From: an uncultured Lysobacter sp.
Lineage (GTDB): Bacteria; Pseudomonadota; Gammaproteobacteria; Xanthomonadales; Xanthomonadaceae
DNA length: 9,071 nt
Reading direction: 5' to 3'
Assembly (NCBI GenBank): GCA_946480055.1
Contig: CAMLID010000112.1
Coordinates: 1-9,071, forward strand
Below are positions 1 through 7,964 of the stretch, in pieces. The position numbers and the translations under genes were made by a program. Position 1 is the stretch's first letter. Every line of letters begins with the position of its first letter. Below the pieces are notes generated by a model. The model worked only from the letters and a program-made list of their open reading frames with translations, did not search any database and was not told the DNA's origin.

Positions 1-622
<622 letters not shown>

Positions 623-628
623 GCTTGT

Positions 629-740
629 CCTTCTCCCCGTGGGAGAAGGTGCCCGCAGGGCGGATGAGGGTTCGGCGCGAGTACGGCGCCGCGCATCCGC
701 GCCGAACCCTCACCCCAACCCCCTCCCGGCGGGAGAGGGG
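629..740. repeat. Compound palindromic intergenic repeat between trpB and trpA
   Basis: Three consecutive inverted repeats fill most of the trpB-trpA gap. The first is a 9-bp stem (629-637 with 641-649, CCTTCTCCC/GGGAGAAGG, 3-nt loop). The second is a perfect 15-bp stem (665-679 with 698-712, TGAGGGTTCGGCGCG and its complement) whose loop contains the self-complementary CGGCGCCG at 684-691. The third is a smaller stem (723-727 with 731-735, CTCCC/GGGAG) extended by a few flanking pairs. From memory, this style of element (CTTCTCCC...GGATGAGGGTTCGGCGC...CCCTCACCCC...) is a dispersed intergenic repeat in Xanthomonadaceae genomes; I cannot confirm its copy number here. There is no T-tract, so it is not an ordinary intrinsic terminator, although the RNA would fold strongly between the two cistrons. 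Confidence 0.8.
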
Positions 741-766
741 CTAACAGCAGAACTCGCAGCCACCGC

Positions 767-1591
767 ATGAACCGCATCGACACCCGCTTCGCCGCGCTCA
801 AGGCGCAAAGCCGCAAGGCCTTGGTCCCCTTCGTCACCGCCGGCGATCCCTCGCTGGAGGCGACCGTGCCGGTGATGCACGCACTGGCCGCGGCCGGCGC
901 CGACGTGATCGAGCTCGGGGTGCCGTTTTCCGACCCGATGGCCGACGGCCCGACCATCCAGCGCAGTTCCGAGCGCGCGATCGCGCGCGGCGCCGGCTTG
1001 TCGTTCGCGCTGCGTTGCGTGGCCGAGTTCCGTGAGCGCGACGACGCGACCCCGGTGGTGCTGATGGGTTACCTCAACCCGATCGAGATCCGCGGCGCCA
1101 CCCGTTTCGCGACCGAGGCGGTCGCCGCCGGCGTCGACGGCGTGCTGCTGGTCGATCTGCCGCCGGAGGAAGCCGCCGAACTGCGCGCCGCCTTCGCCGC
1201 CGCCGGCCTGCAACTGATCCTGCTGGCCTCGCCGACCACCACCGACCAGCGTCTGGCGCTGCTCTGCGACGACGCCCAGGGCTATCTCTATTACGTCAGC
1301 TTCGCCGGCGTGACCGGCGCCGACCGCCTCGACGCGGTCGCCGCCAACCAGCGCCTGCGCGAGATCCGCCAGCGCAGCCGGGTGCCGGTGGTGGCCGGTT
1401 TCGGCATCAAGGACGCCGCCAGCGCGGCCGCGATGGCGCGCGAGGCCGAGGGCGTCGTCGTGGGCAGCGCCCTGGTCGCGGCGATCGCCGCGACCCATTC
1501 CGAGGGTGCGGGCGCCACCGCCGAGGGTGCGGCCGCGGCCGCCGCCGCATTCCTGACGCCGCTGCGACAGGCGCTGGACGGCCTGGCCTGA
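767..1591 (+). CDS. trpA: Tryptophan synthase alpha subunit
   Basis: TrpA cleaves indole-3-glycerol phosphate to indole and glyceraldehyde-3-phosphate, passing indole to TrpB. The protein is a 274-residue TIM barrel, against about 268 in E. coli. The catalytic acids fall at the usual numbers: Glu49 in DVIELGVPFSDPMADGP and Asp60 in the same segment. Tyr175 lies in GYLYYVSFAGVTG. Phosphate-binding loops are GFG (211-213) and GS (233-234). SFAG replaces the SRAG found in E. coli. The C-terminal region is unusually alanine-rich (THSEGAGATAEGAAAAAAA, about 243-261) before the final helix. The ATG at 767 has no clear Shine-Dalgarno sequence in the bases before it, and coupling to trpB is prevented by the 144-base gap. 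The start is nonetheless fixed by homology at MNRIDTRF. Confidence 0.97.
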   Translation: MNRIDTRFAALKAQSRKALVPFVTAGDPSLEATVPVMHALAAAGADVIELGVPFSDPMADGPTIQRSSERAIARGAGLSFALRCVAEFRERDDATPVVLMGYLNPIEIRGATRFATEAVAAGVDGVLLVDLPPEEAAELRAAFAAAGLQLILLASPTTTDQRLALLCDDAQGYLYYVSFAGVTGADRLDAVAANQRLREIRQRSRVPVVAGFGIKDAASAAAMAREAEGVVVGSALVAAIAATHSEGAGATAEGAAAAAAAFLTPLRQALDGLA

Positions 1592-1597
1592 GTCCGG

Positions 1598-1614
1598 GCG
1601 GTTCCGAGAACCGC
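1598..1614. repeat. Short hairpin after trpA, possibly REP-like
   Basis: A perfect 7-bp stem (GCGGTTC at 1598-1604, GAACCGC at 1608-1614, loop CGA) begins seven bases after the trpA stop. Read on the minus strand it is AGGAGCGGTTCTCGGAACCGC. It shares the GGAGCG head with the inverted repeat at 5104-5201, so it may be a short relative of that family. No T-run follows on either side, so I do not call it a terminator; a weak or Rho-assisted role is possible. Confidence 0.4.
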
Positions 1615-1635
1615 TCCTGCCTGGCCCAAACCTGG

Positions 1636-1647
1636 CTGCGCTAAACT
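1636..1647 (+). promoter_or_regulatory. Putative accD promoter (-10-like TAAACT)
   Basis: CTGCGCTAAACT lies in the trpA-accD gap, with TAAACT at 1642-1647, about 75 bases before the accD ATG. Almost the same string, CTGCGGTAAACT, occurs before tpiA (6618-6629), in an intergenic region and at a sensible distance from a start codon. I see no good -35 hexamer 16-18 bases upstream (GCCTGG at best). It would give accD-glmM a promoter separate from the trp genes, with a leader of about 65-70 bases. That leader includes a 5-bp hairpin (1669-1673 with 1677-1681). Confidence 0.4.
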
Positions 1648-1721
1648 GACCCGCTAGGCCGGGTTCCGCCACGGACCGTGGACCGGCACCCTCTGCAGCC
1701 TGAACGGGAAAATCGCAACGC

Positions 1722-2617
<896 letters not shown>

Positions 2618-2621
<4 letters not shown>

Positions 2622-3961
2622 GCCGCAAGTACTTCGGCACCGACGGCATCCGCGGCCGGGTCGGCGAGGGCGTGATCTCGGCCGACTTCGTCCTGCGCCT
2701 GGGCAACGCCTACGGCCACGCCCTGGCGCGCCGCGACTGGCGCAATCCGGTGGTGATCATCGGCAAGGACACGCGCATCTCCAACTACATGTTCGAAGCC
2801 GCGCTCGAGGCCGGGCTGGTCGCGGCCGGCGTCGACGTGCAGCTGATGGGACCGATGCCGACCCCGGCGGTCGCGCACCTGACCCACTCGATGCGCGCCG
2901 ACGGCGGCATCGTGATCTCGGCCTCGCACAACCCGCACTACGACAACGGCATCAAGTTCTTCTCGGCCGAAGGCGAGAAGCTCGACGACGCCACCGAACT
3001 GGCGATCGAGGCCGCGCTGGAACAGCCGTTCCGCACCGTGGCCTCCGAACAGTTGGGCAAGGCGGTGCGCACGCGCGACGCGCTGGGCCGCTATATCGAG
3101 GCCTGCAAGGGCTCGGTGCCCAAGGGCTTCGACCTGGGCGGCATGCGCATCGCCATGGACTGCGCCAACGGCGCCACCTACCAGCTCGGCCCGCTGGTGC
3201 TGCGCGAGCTGGGCGCGCGCGTCGACGCCATCGGCGTCGATCCCAACGGCCTGAACATCAACGACGACGTCGGCTCGACCCATCCGGAAACCGTGGCCGA
3301 GCGGGTCAAGGCCAGCGGCGCCGATCTCGGCATCGCCTTCGACGGCGACGGCGACCGGGTGCTGTTCGTCGACGGCGACGGTGTCGTCCGCGACGGCGAT
3401 GACCTGATCTACGTGCTGGCCTGCGATTGGCAGGAGAGCGGGCGCCTGCGCGGCCCGGTGGTCGGCACCCTGATGACCAACTACGCCCTGGAACGCGCGT
3501 TCCAGCAGCGCGGCATCGGCTTCGTCCGCGCCAAGGTCGGCGACCGTTACGTCCACCAGCAGCTGATCGCCCACGACGCCGTGCTCGGCGGCGAGGCCTC
3601 CGGCCACCTGCTGTGCCTGGACCGGGCGAGCACCGGCGACGGCATCGTCAGCGCCCTGCAGGTGCTGGAAGTGCTGCGCCGCCGCGGCATCAGCCTGGGG
3701 CAGGCCCTGCAGGGCTTCACCAAGGTCCCGCAGAAGACCATCAACGTGCGTTACGAAGGCGGCGCCAAGCCGGCCGAAGCGCCGGAGGTGCAGGCCGCAC
3801 TGGCGCTGGCGCAGGCCGCCGTGGCCGGTCGCGGCCGCGCGTTCCTGCGCCCCTCCGGCACCGAGCCGGTGGTGCGCGTAACCGTCGAAGCGGATGATCG
3901 GCAGCTGATGCTCGATACGCTGCAGCGCCTGTCCGACGCGGTGCGTATCGCCGCGCAATGA
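2618..3961 (+). CDS. glmM: Phosphoglucosamine mutase
   Basis: GlmM interconverts glucosamine-6-phosphate and glucosamine-1-phosphate, feeding UDP-GlcNAc for peptidoglycan and LPS. The protein is 447 residues, the family norm, beginning (M)[12 protein letters not shown]. The catalytic phosphoserine is Ser103 in [13 protein letters not shown]. The Mg-binding loop is DGDGDR at 242-247. The sugar-binding GEASGH is at 325-330, and the phosphate-binding [11 protein letters not shown] at 411-421. The start is TTG, chosen because the protein then begins exactly where the family begins and because GGAGG sits 7 bases upstream. The frame is open back to 1814, but that upstream part is the shadow of accD. 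The accD stop and glmM start overlap as TTGA (2618-2621), so the two are probably coupled. The stop is TGA at 3959-3961. Confidence 0.96.
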
Positions 3962-3967
3962 AACACG

Positions 3968-4017
3968 GCGGATCGGTGCGGCGCATCCGATCCGCGAGCG
4001 CGCCTTCGCCGGCGCGC
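3968..4017 (+). repeat. Two hairpins between glmM and the oxygenase gene
   Basis: The 67-base gap holds two inverted repeats. One is GCGGATCGG/CCGATCCGC (3968-3976 with 3987-3995, 10-nt loop). The other is GCGCGCC/GGCGCGC (3998-4004 with 4011-4017, 6-nt loop). Neither is followed by a T-tract. The second abuts the GGAG at 4018-4021 that precedes the ATG at 4029, so it could influence ribosome access. It could equally be a poor terminator for glmM. Confidence 0.45.
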
Positions 4018-4028
4018 GGAGCCACTGA

Positions 4029-5015
4029 ATGGTCAGCGGTTCCGAACCCATGAGACCGAATATGACTTCGCAAATTCCGACCCTCGATATCCGCCGCTTC
4101 AGCGATTCCGGTGACAGCAGTGATCGCGATGCCTTCGTCGCCGAGCTCGGCGCCGCCTACCGCGAATGGGGCTTCGCCGGCATCCGCGGCCACGGCATCC
4201 CGGCCGCGCAGATCGACCAGTCCTACGACCTGTTCAAGCGCTTCTTCGCCCTGCCCGAAGACGTGAAGCGCAAGTACCACGTGGCCGGCAGCGGCGGCGC
4301 GCGCGGCTACACCCCGTTCGGCGTGGAGACCGCCAAGGACTCCAAGCACTTCGACCTCAAGGAGTTCTGGCACGTCGGCCGCGAAATTCCGCGCGACTCC
4401 AAGTACGCCGCGGAGATGCCCGCCAACCTGTGGCCCGAGGAGATTCCGGAGTTCCGCGAGCAGGCCTACGGCCTGTATCAGGCCCTGGACAACCTGGGTT
4501 CGCGCGTACTCAGCGCGCTGGCCCTGCACATCGGCCTGCCGCAGGACTACTTCGCCGATAAGACCGACTCCGGCAATTCGATCCTGCGCCCGATCCACTA
4601 CCCGCCGATCACCGCCGACAACATTCCCAACGAACGTGCCGGCGCGCATGAGGACATCAACCTCATCACCCTGCTGGTCGGCGCCAGCTCGGAAGGCCTG
4701 GAAGTCAAGTCGCGCAAGGGCGAGTGGGTGCCGTTCACCGCCGACGCCGACACCATCGTGGTCAACATCGGCGACATGCTGCAGCGCCTGACCAACCACG
4801 TGTACCCGTCGACCACCCACCGCGTGGTCAACCCGCCCGGCGAGAAGGCGCGCCAGCCGCGTTACTCGACCCCGTTCTTCCTGCACCCGAACCCGGACTT
4901 CCTGATCGACGTGCTGCCCTCGACGATCACCCCGGACAACCCCTCGCGCTACCCGCAACCGATCACCGCCCAGGGCTACCTGGAAGAGCGGTTGCGCGAG
5001 ATCAAGCTGAAGTAA
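4029..5015 (+). CDS. Isopenicillin N synthase-like 2-oxoglutarate/Fe(II) oxygenase
   Basis: The protein belongs to the non-haem iron oxygenase family that includes isopenicillin N synthase and plant gibberellin/flavonoid dioxygenases; its substrate cannot be told from sequence. An N-terminal DIOX_N-like part (about 16-130, with YREWGFAGIRGHGI) precedes the jelly-roll core (about 185-290). The iron triad is His207-x-Asp209 (HEDINL) and His264 (TTHRVV). Arg278-x-Ser280 (RYST) matches the co-substrate carboxylate site. The start at 4029 is chosen for GGAG at 4018-4021 with 7-base spacing. An ATG at 4062 (MTSQIPTLDIRRF, 317 residues) lacks such a site but may fit homologues better; the 11 extra residues include rare codons. 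The gene ends in its own terminator. No beta-lactam or peptide-synthetase genes are nearby, so antibiotic synthesis is not implied. Confidence 0.88.
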   Translation: MVSGSEPMRPNMTSQIPTLDIRRFSDSGDSSDRDAFVAELGAAYREWGFAGIRGHGIPAAQIDQSYDLFKRFFALPEDVKRKYHVAGSGGARGYTPFGVETAKDSKHFDLKEFWHVGREIPRDSKYAAEMPANLWPEEIPEFREQAYGLYQALDNLGSRVLSALALHIGLPQDYFADKTDSGNSILRPIHYPPITADNIPNERAGAHEDINLITLLVGASSEGLEVKSRKGEWVPFTADADTIVVNIGDMLQRLTNHVYPSTTHRVVNPPGEKARQPRYSTPFFLHPNPDFLIDVLPSTITPDNPSRYPQPITAQGYLEERLREIKLK

Positions 5016-5039
5016 GTTCGGCGTCCGCGCGCGATGCAG

Positions 5040-5073
5040 GAACGGCCCGAGCCAGCTCGGGCCGTTCGCGTTT
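5040..5073 (+). terminator. Intrinsic terminator of the oxygenase gene
   Basis: A perfect 12-bp GC-rich stem (GAACGGCCCGAG at 5040-5051 with CTCGGGCCGTTC at 5056-5067, loop CCAG) starts 24 bases after the TAA stop. It is followed by GCGTTTG. The T-tract is short, as is common in very GC-rich genomes. It separates the oxygenase from the convergent minus-strand pair. Confidence 0.75.
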
Positions 5074-5103
5074 GCGGCCAGGCGTATGGGCGACGTTGGC
5101 GGT

Positions 5104-5201
5104 CGATCGCGACTTACGTCGCTCCCACAGTGGTCGCTCCCACTGCGACCGAGTCTTCGCCGGTAGCCAGCTTCCTGTGGGAGCGAGGTAAGTCGCGATC
5201 G
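5104..5201. repeat. Long inverted repeat of GGGAGCG type between convergent genes
   Basis: The left arm 5104-5130 and right arm 5175-5201 are complementary at 26 of 27 positions, differing only at 5118/5187. The outer ends read CGATCGCGACTTAC and the inner ends CTCCCACAG. The 44-base spacer holds a partial extra copy of the motif (GTCGCTCCCAC, at 5118-5128 and again as GGTCGCTCCCAC at 5132-5143). It also holds a small nested stem (GGTCGC at 5132-5137 with GCGACC at 5145-5150). The CTGTGGGAGCG...AAGTCGCGA form resembles the REP-like dispersed elements of Lysobacter and Pseudomonas, from memory. It sits only 22 bases past the glycosylase stop and could act as a two-way RNA 3' end structure. Confidence 0.8.
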
Positions 5202-5223
5202 CCACCCCACGCGCCGTCGCCGG

Positions 5224-5751
5224 CTAGCCGCTCACAGCAATACCCGCTTCCACCAACCCCTCCCGCCAAGCCGCCAACTTGTCCTCCGGACGCTGCGAGG
5301 CATTGGCCGGACTCGTCGACGGCAGCCGCCGCAACGCCGGCGGCGGCGCCGACAAGCCCGGCAGCACCAGCCGCCGGAAACTGGCTTCCGCCTGCGCGCC
5401 GTTGAACAGCACCGTGCTTACCCGCGGATGCGCGGCGAAGAATCCGGCGAAATCGTTGGCCAGAGGCGCGCGGATCGCTGCGTCCAGGCTGCCGGCCCGC
5501 TCGCAGCTGGCGAGCACGTCCCACAGTGCGATCCCGGCCGCGATCAGCCGTTGCAGGCGCTGCTCGTAGGGCAGGGCGGGCGTGGCGCCGACCAGCGCGC
5601 CCATGATCGGCCAGAACCGGTTGTGCGGATGCGCGTAGTAACGCACCGCCGTCAGCGAGGCCACGCCGGGCATGCTGCCCAGCACCAGCACGCGCGCATC
5701 GGCGCGGGCCACTGGCGCGAAGCTGCTCACCCGCGCATCGGCCGCGTTCAT
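5224..5751 (-). CDS. DNA-deoxyinosine glycosylase (UDG superfamily, family 6 type)
   Basis: The protein probably removes hypoxanthine from DNA (deaminated adenine), starting base-excision repair. It is 175 residues long and resembles the family-6 hypoxanthine-DNA glycosylases. The first motif is GSMPGVASLTAVRYYAHPHN (25-44) followed by RFWPIMGAL. Asn44 is the likely catalytic asparagine by analogy with that family. Family features further on are ALWDVLASCERAGSLDAAI (75-93), VLFNGAQA (114-121) and LPSTSPAN (143-150). The start at 5751 is the ATG of an ATGA overlap with the SDR stop. A longer upstream reading of this frame, to 6003, is the low-complexity shadow of the SDR gene. No separate ribosome site is visible, so translation is likely coupled to the SDR. 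The stop is TAG at 5226-5224. Confidence 0.87.
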   Translation of the reverse strand: MNAADARVSSFAPVARADARVLVLGSMPGVASLTAVRYYAHPHNRFWPIMGALVGATPALPYEQRLQRLIAAGIALWDVLASCERAGSLDAAIRAPLANDFAGFFAAHPRVSTVLFNGAQAEASFRRLVLPGLSAPPPALRRLPSTSPANASQRPEDKLAAWREGLVEAGIAVSG

Positions 5752-6554
5752 TCGGCGTCGCGGAAATCGCTGGCGCGGCTGGCGACCAAGGCGATGGCCA
5801 AGCGCTCGGGCAGGTACTTCGACAGGCCGGCGACGACCCGGTTGACCGCGCCGGTGACGCAGCGCGCGTCGCCGCGTTCGACCGCGTCCACGCCCAGGCG
5901 CGCGACCGTGGCCGCGTCCAGCCACAGCCACTTGGGCAGCTTCGAGATCCGCTCGCGCATGCCGTTGACGTCGTGGAACTCGGTGTAGGTGAAGCCCGGG
6001 CACAGCGCGGTCACGTGCACGCCGCGCGGTCGGCTTTCCAGCGCCAGCGACTCGCTGAAGCGGATCATGAAGCTCTTGGCCGCCCCGTACAGGGTGTGCC
6101 CGGCCGAGGCCGGCACCAGGCCCGCCAGCGAGGCGACGTTGAGGATGCGGCCGTAGCCGCGCTGCTCCATCTCGGGCAGGTAGCGATGGGTCAGCTCTGC
6201 GACCGCGGTCACCATCACCTGCAGGAAGTCGGCGTGGACCTTCCAGTCGTCGGCCAGGTAGCGGCCGGGCACGCCGTAGCCGGCGTTGTTGACCAGGTGG
6301 CCGATCGCGAGCCCGCGGCGCCGGGTTTCCGCATGCAGCTGCGCCGGCGCCGCCGGATCGGCGAGATCGGCGGCGATCACCTCGACCGCGACGCGATCGC
6401 GCAATTCGGCGGCTAGTCCCTGCAGGCGGTCCTCGCGGCGGGCGGTGAGCACCAGCGGCACGCCGCGGCGCGCGTATTCGCGGGCGAGGGCGGCGCCGAT
6501 GCCGGCGGAGGCGCCCGTGATCAGGGCATAGGGCGGGTTTGCGGTTTCGGGCAT
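5748..6554 (-). CDS. SDR family NAD(P)-dependent oxidoreductase
   Basis: This is a classical short-chain dehydrogenase/reductase of 268 residues, starting MPETANPPYALITGASAGIG. The Rossmann motif TGASAGIG is at 13-20, NNAG at 89-92, the catalytic serine is Ser142 (ILNVAS), and Tyr156-x3-Lys160 (YGAAK) completes the active site. AR at 38-39 after the second strand would suit NADP(H), an inference. It looks like the DltE/YqjQ-type group of SDRs, whose substrates are mostly unknown. The frame stays open upstream to 7244, but that part is antisense to tpiA. The start at 6554 fits the family N-terminus; only a weak GAG lies upstream. The gene runs divergently from tpiA (102-base gap) and overlaps the downstream glycosylase as ATGA at 5751-5748. 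Confidence 0.93.
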   Translation of the reverse strand: MPETANPPYALITGASAGIGAALAREYARRGVPLVLTARREDRLQGLAAELRDRVAVEVIAADLADPAAPAQLHAETRRRGLAIGHLVNNAGYGVPGRYLADDWKVHADFLQVMVTAVAELTHRYLPEMEQRGYGRILNVASLAGLVPASAGHTLYGAAKSFMIRFSESLALESRPRGVHVTALCPGFTYTEFHDVNGMRERISKLPKWLWLDAATVARLGVDAVERGDARCVTGAVNRVVAGLSKYLPERLAIALVASRASDFRDAE

Positions 6555-6617
6555 GTAGGGGCTCGTTGCCGGTCGTGTCGGGATCCCTGACTGCGGCGCT
6601 CCGTGCGCGGCGCAGGG

Positions 6618-6629
6618 CTGCGGTAAACT
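6618..6629 (+). promoter_or_regulatory. Putative tpiA promoter (-10-like TAAACT)
   Basis: CTGCGGTAAACT lies in the 102-base gap between the divergent SDR and tpiA genes, with TAAACT at 6624-6629. It matches the element before accD (CTGCGCTAAACT, 1636-1647) at 11 of 12 positions. A start about 7 bases downstream would leave a leader of about 20 bases to the ATG at 6657. No convincing -35 hexamer is visible, and I see no clear promoter for the divergent SDR gene. Confidence 0.5.
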
Positions 6630-6656
6630 TGCGTCCTTTCGTACCACGGAGTGGCC

Positions 6657-7409
6657 ATGCGCCGCAGGATCGTCGCCGGAAACTGGAAGCTGCACGGCAG
6701 CCGCGAGTTCGCCTTCGGGTTGCTGGATCAGGTCGCCGCCGCGACGGCGCCGGCCGGGGTCGAACGCATCATCCTGCCGCCGTTGCCGTACCTGGGCGAG
6801 CTGGTCGAGCACTACATCGGCCAGGGCCTGGATTTCGGCGCCCAGGACGTGAGCACCAACGAGAAGGGCGCCTACACCGGCGAGGTCTCGGCCGCGATGC
6901 TCATGGACGTGGGCGCGCGCTACGGTCTGGTTGGCCACTCCGAGCGCCGCCAATACCACGGCGAAAGCAGCGAGCTGGTCGCGCGCAAGTTCGCCGCGGC
7001 CAAGGCCGCCGGCCTGGTTCCGATCCTGTGCATCGGCGAAACCCTGGCCGAACGCGAGGACGGCCAGACCGAATACCGCCTGCAGGAGCAACTGGGCCCG
7101 GTGCTGGACCTGCTCGGCGTGGCGGCCCTGGAAGGCGCGATCCTGGCTTACGAGCCGGTCTGGGCGATCGGCACCGGCAAGACCGCCAGCCCGGAGCAGG
7201 CGCAGGCCGTGCACGCATTCATTCGTAGCGAAATCGCCGGACACGATGCTAGAATTGCTGGCTCGCTACCCATTCTGTATGGCGGTAGCGTGAAGGCCGA
7301 CAACGCCGGCGCGCTGTTCTCGCAGCCCGACGTCGACGGCGGCCTGGTCGGCGGAGCCTCCCTGGTGGCCTCCGATTTCAACGCCATCGCAGCCGCGGCG
7401 GCACCCTGA
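6657..7409 (+). CDS. tpiA: Triose-phosphate isomerase
   Basis: TpiA interconverts dihydroxyacetone phosphate and glyceraldehyde-3-phosphate in glycolysis and gluconeogenesis. The protein is a 250-residue TIM barrel with a complete active site. Asn9 and Lys11 are in GNWK, His94 in GHSERR, and the catalytic base Glu166 in AYEPVWAIGTGK, which includes flexible loop 6. The phosphate-binding YGGSVK is at 208-213, and GGLVGGAS at 228-235. The ATG at 6657 is preferred over the in-frame GTG at 6651, because GGAG (6648-6651) is 5 bases before the ATG but overlaps the GTG. Codons from 7245 on (GAT GCT AGA ATT GCT, later CTA, ATT and TAT) are locally AT-rich and rare for this genome. secG follows after 57 bases, consistent with one transcript. 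Confidence 0.97.
   Translation: MRRRIVAGNWKLHGSREFAFGLLDQVAAATAPAGVERIILPPLPYLGELVEHYIGQGLDFGAQDVSTNEKGAYTGEVSAAMLMDVGARYGLVGHSERRQYHGESSELVARKFAAAKAAGLVPILCIGETLAEREDGQTEYRLQEQLGPVLDLLGVAALEGAILAYEPVWAIGTGKTASPEQAQAVHAFIRSEIAGHDARIAGSLPILYGGSVKADNAGALFSQPDVDGGLVGGASLVASDFNAIAAAAAP
7248..7257 (+). promoter_or_regulatory. Possible promoter for secG embedded in tpiA
   Basis: GCTAGAATTG, with TAGAAT at 7250-7255, is a good -10-like sequence and uses the rare Arg codon AGA and Ile codon ATT inside tpiA. It lies 211 bases upstream of secG. No clear -35 element is visible about 17 bases before it (TAGCGA at 7227-7232 at best). It is recorded as a candidate only, because a -10 alone is weak evidence. 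Confidence 0.3.
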
Positions 7410-7466
7410 CGAACTTCGGGCCCGCCCGGCGGTCGTCACAACGTAGCCAAAGAAAAGAATTCAACG

Positions 7467-7964
7467 ATGCTGTTGTTCCTCAACGTCATCTACGTACTGA
7501 TCGCGATCGCCATGGTCGCGCTGATCCTGATGCAACGCGGCGCAGGCGCGCAGGCGGGCTCGGGCTTCGGCGGCGGCGCTTCGGCGACCGTGTTCGGTGC
7601 CCGCGGTTCCTCCAACTTCCTGTCCAAGGCCACCAAGTGGCTGGCGATCGCATTCTTCGCGATCAGCCTGTTCATGGCCTGGCAGGCCTCGCGCGGCGCA
7701 GCCGGTATCGGCGGCGCAGCCCCGGCCGAGCAGGACGTCGGCCTGGCGTCGGAGATCCCGGCCACCGCTCCGGCCAAGCCCGCGATCGGCAGCACGGTTC
7801 CGGCCGCGCCGGCGCAGACGGTTCCGGCTGCTCCGGCCTCGACCGTGCCTGCCGCTCCGGCTACGACCGCGCCGCAGGCGCCGGCCGCCAGCGGGACCAC
7901 GGCTCCGGCCGCTCCGGCCCCGCAGCAGACCCCGCCGCAGTCGCAACCGGCTTCGGGCGGCTGA
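7467..7964 (+). CDS. secG: Preprotein translocase subunit SecG with long Pro/Ala tail
   Basis: SecG is the small accessory subunit of the SecYEG channel in the inner membrane. TM1 spans about residues 2-22 (LLFLNVIYVLIAIAMVALIL). The conserved cytoplasmic loop has QRGAGAQAGSGFGGGASATVFGARGSSNFLSKAT (in part residues 23-56). TM2 spans about 57-73 (KWLAIAFFAISLFMAW). Known SecG topology would put both ends in the periplasm. The C-terminus continues for about 90 residues of Pro, Ala, Thr and Ser-rich sequence with an eight-residue repeat, so the total is 165 residues against about 110 in E. coli. The ribosome site is poor (AAAGAAAAGAA about 10 bases before the ATG). The gene sits between tpiA and tRNA-Leu, as is familiar in gammaproteobacteria. 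Confidence 0.94.
   Translation: MLLFLNVIYVLIAIAMVALILMQRGAGAQAGSGFGGGASATVFGARGSSNFLSKATKWLAIAFFAISLFMAWQASRGAAGIGGAAPAEQDVGLASEIPATAPAKPAIGSTVPAAPAQTVPAAPASTVPAAPATTAPQAPAASGTTAPAAPAPQQTPPQSQPASGG
7794..7889 (+). repeat. 24-base in-frame tandem repeat in the secG tail
   Basis: Four consecutive units of 24 bases encode TVPAAPAQ, TVPAAPAS, TVPAAPAT and TAPQAPAA (residues 110-141). A partial further unit, TAPAAPAP, follows at 145-152. The first three units differ mostly at wobble positions, while the fourth is more diverged. Such a tract can change unit number by slippage without shifting frame. Confidence 0.75.

Noticed and set aside
623..766. trp attenuator or leader peptide before trpA
   Set aside because: No tryptophan-rich short frame and no U-tract terminator. 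The region is explained by a palindromic repeat and lies inside the trpBA order, not ahead of it.
6651..6656. GTG at 6651 as the tpiA start (252 residues)
   Set aside because: It overlaps the GGAG that serves the ATG at 6657, and the family N-terminus fits the ATG.
5748..7244. A 498-residue SDR with a large N-terminal extension
   Set aside because: The extra 230 codons are antisense to tpiA and low-complexity. The SDR family N-terminus matches the ATG at 6554.
7794..7889. Tandem repeats as a CRISPR-like or minisatellite array
   Set aside because: The units are contiguous, 24 bases, in frame and encode the SecG tail; there are no spacers.
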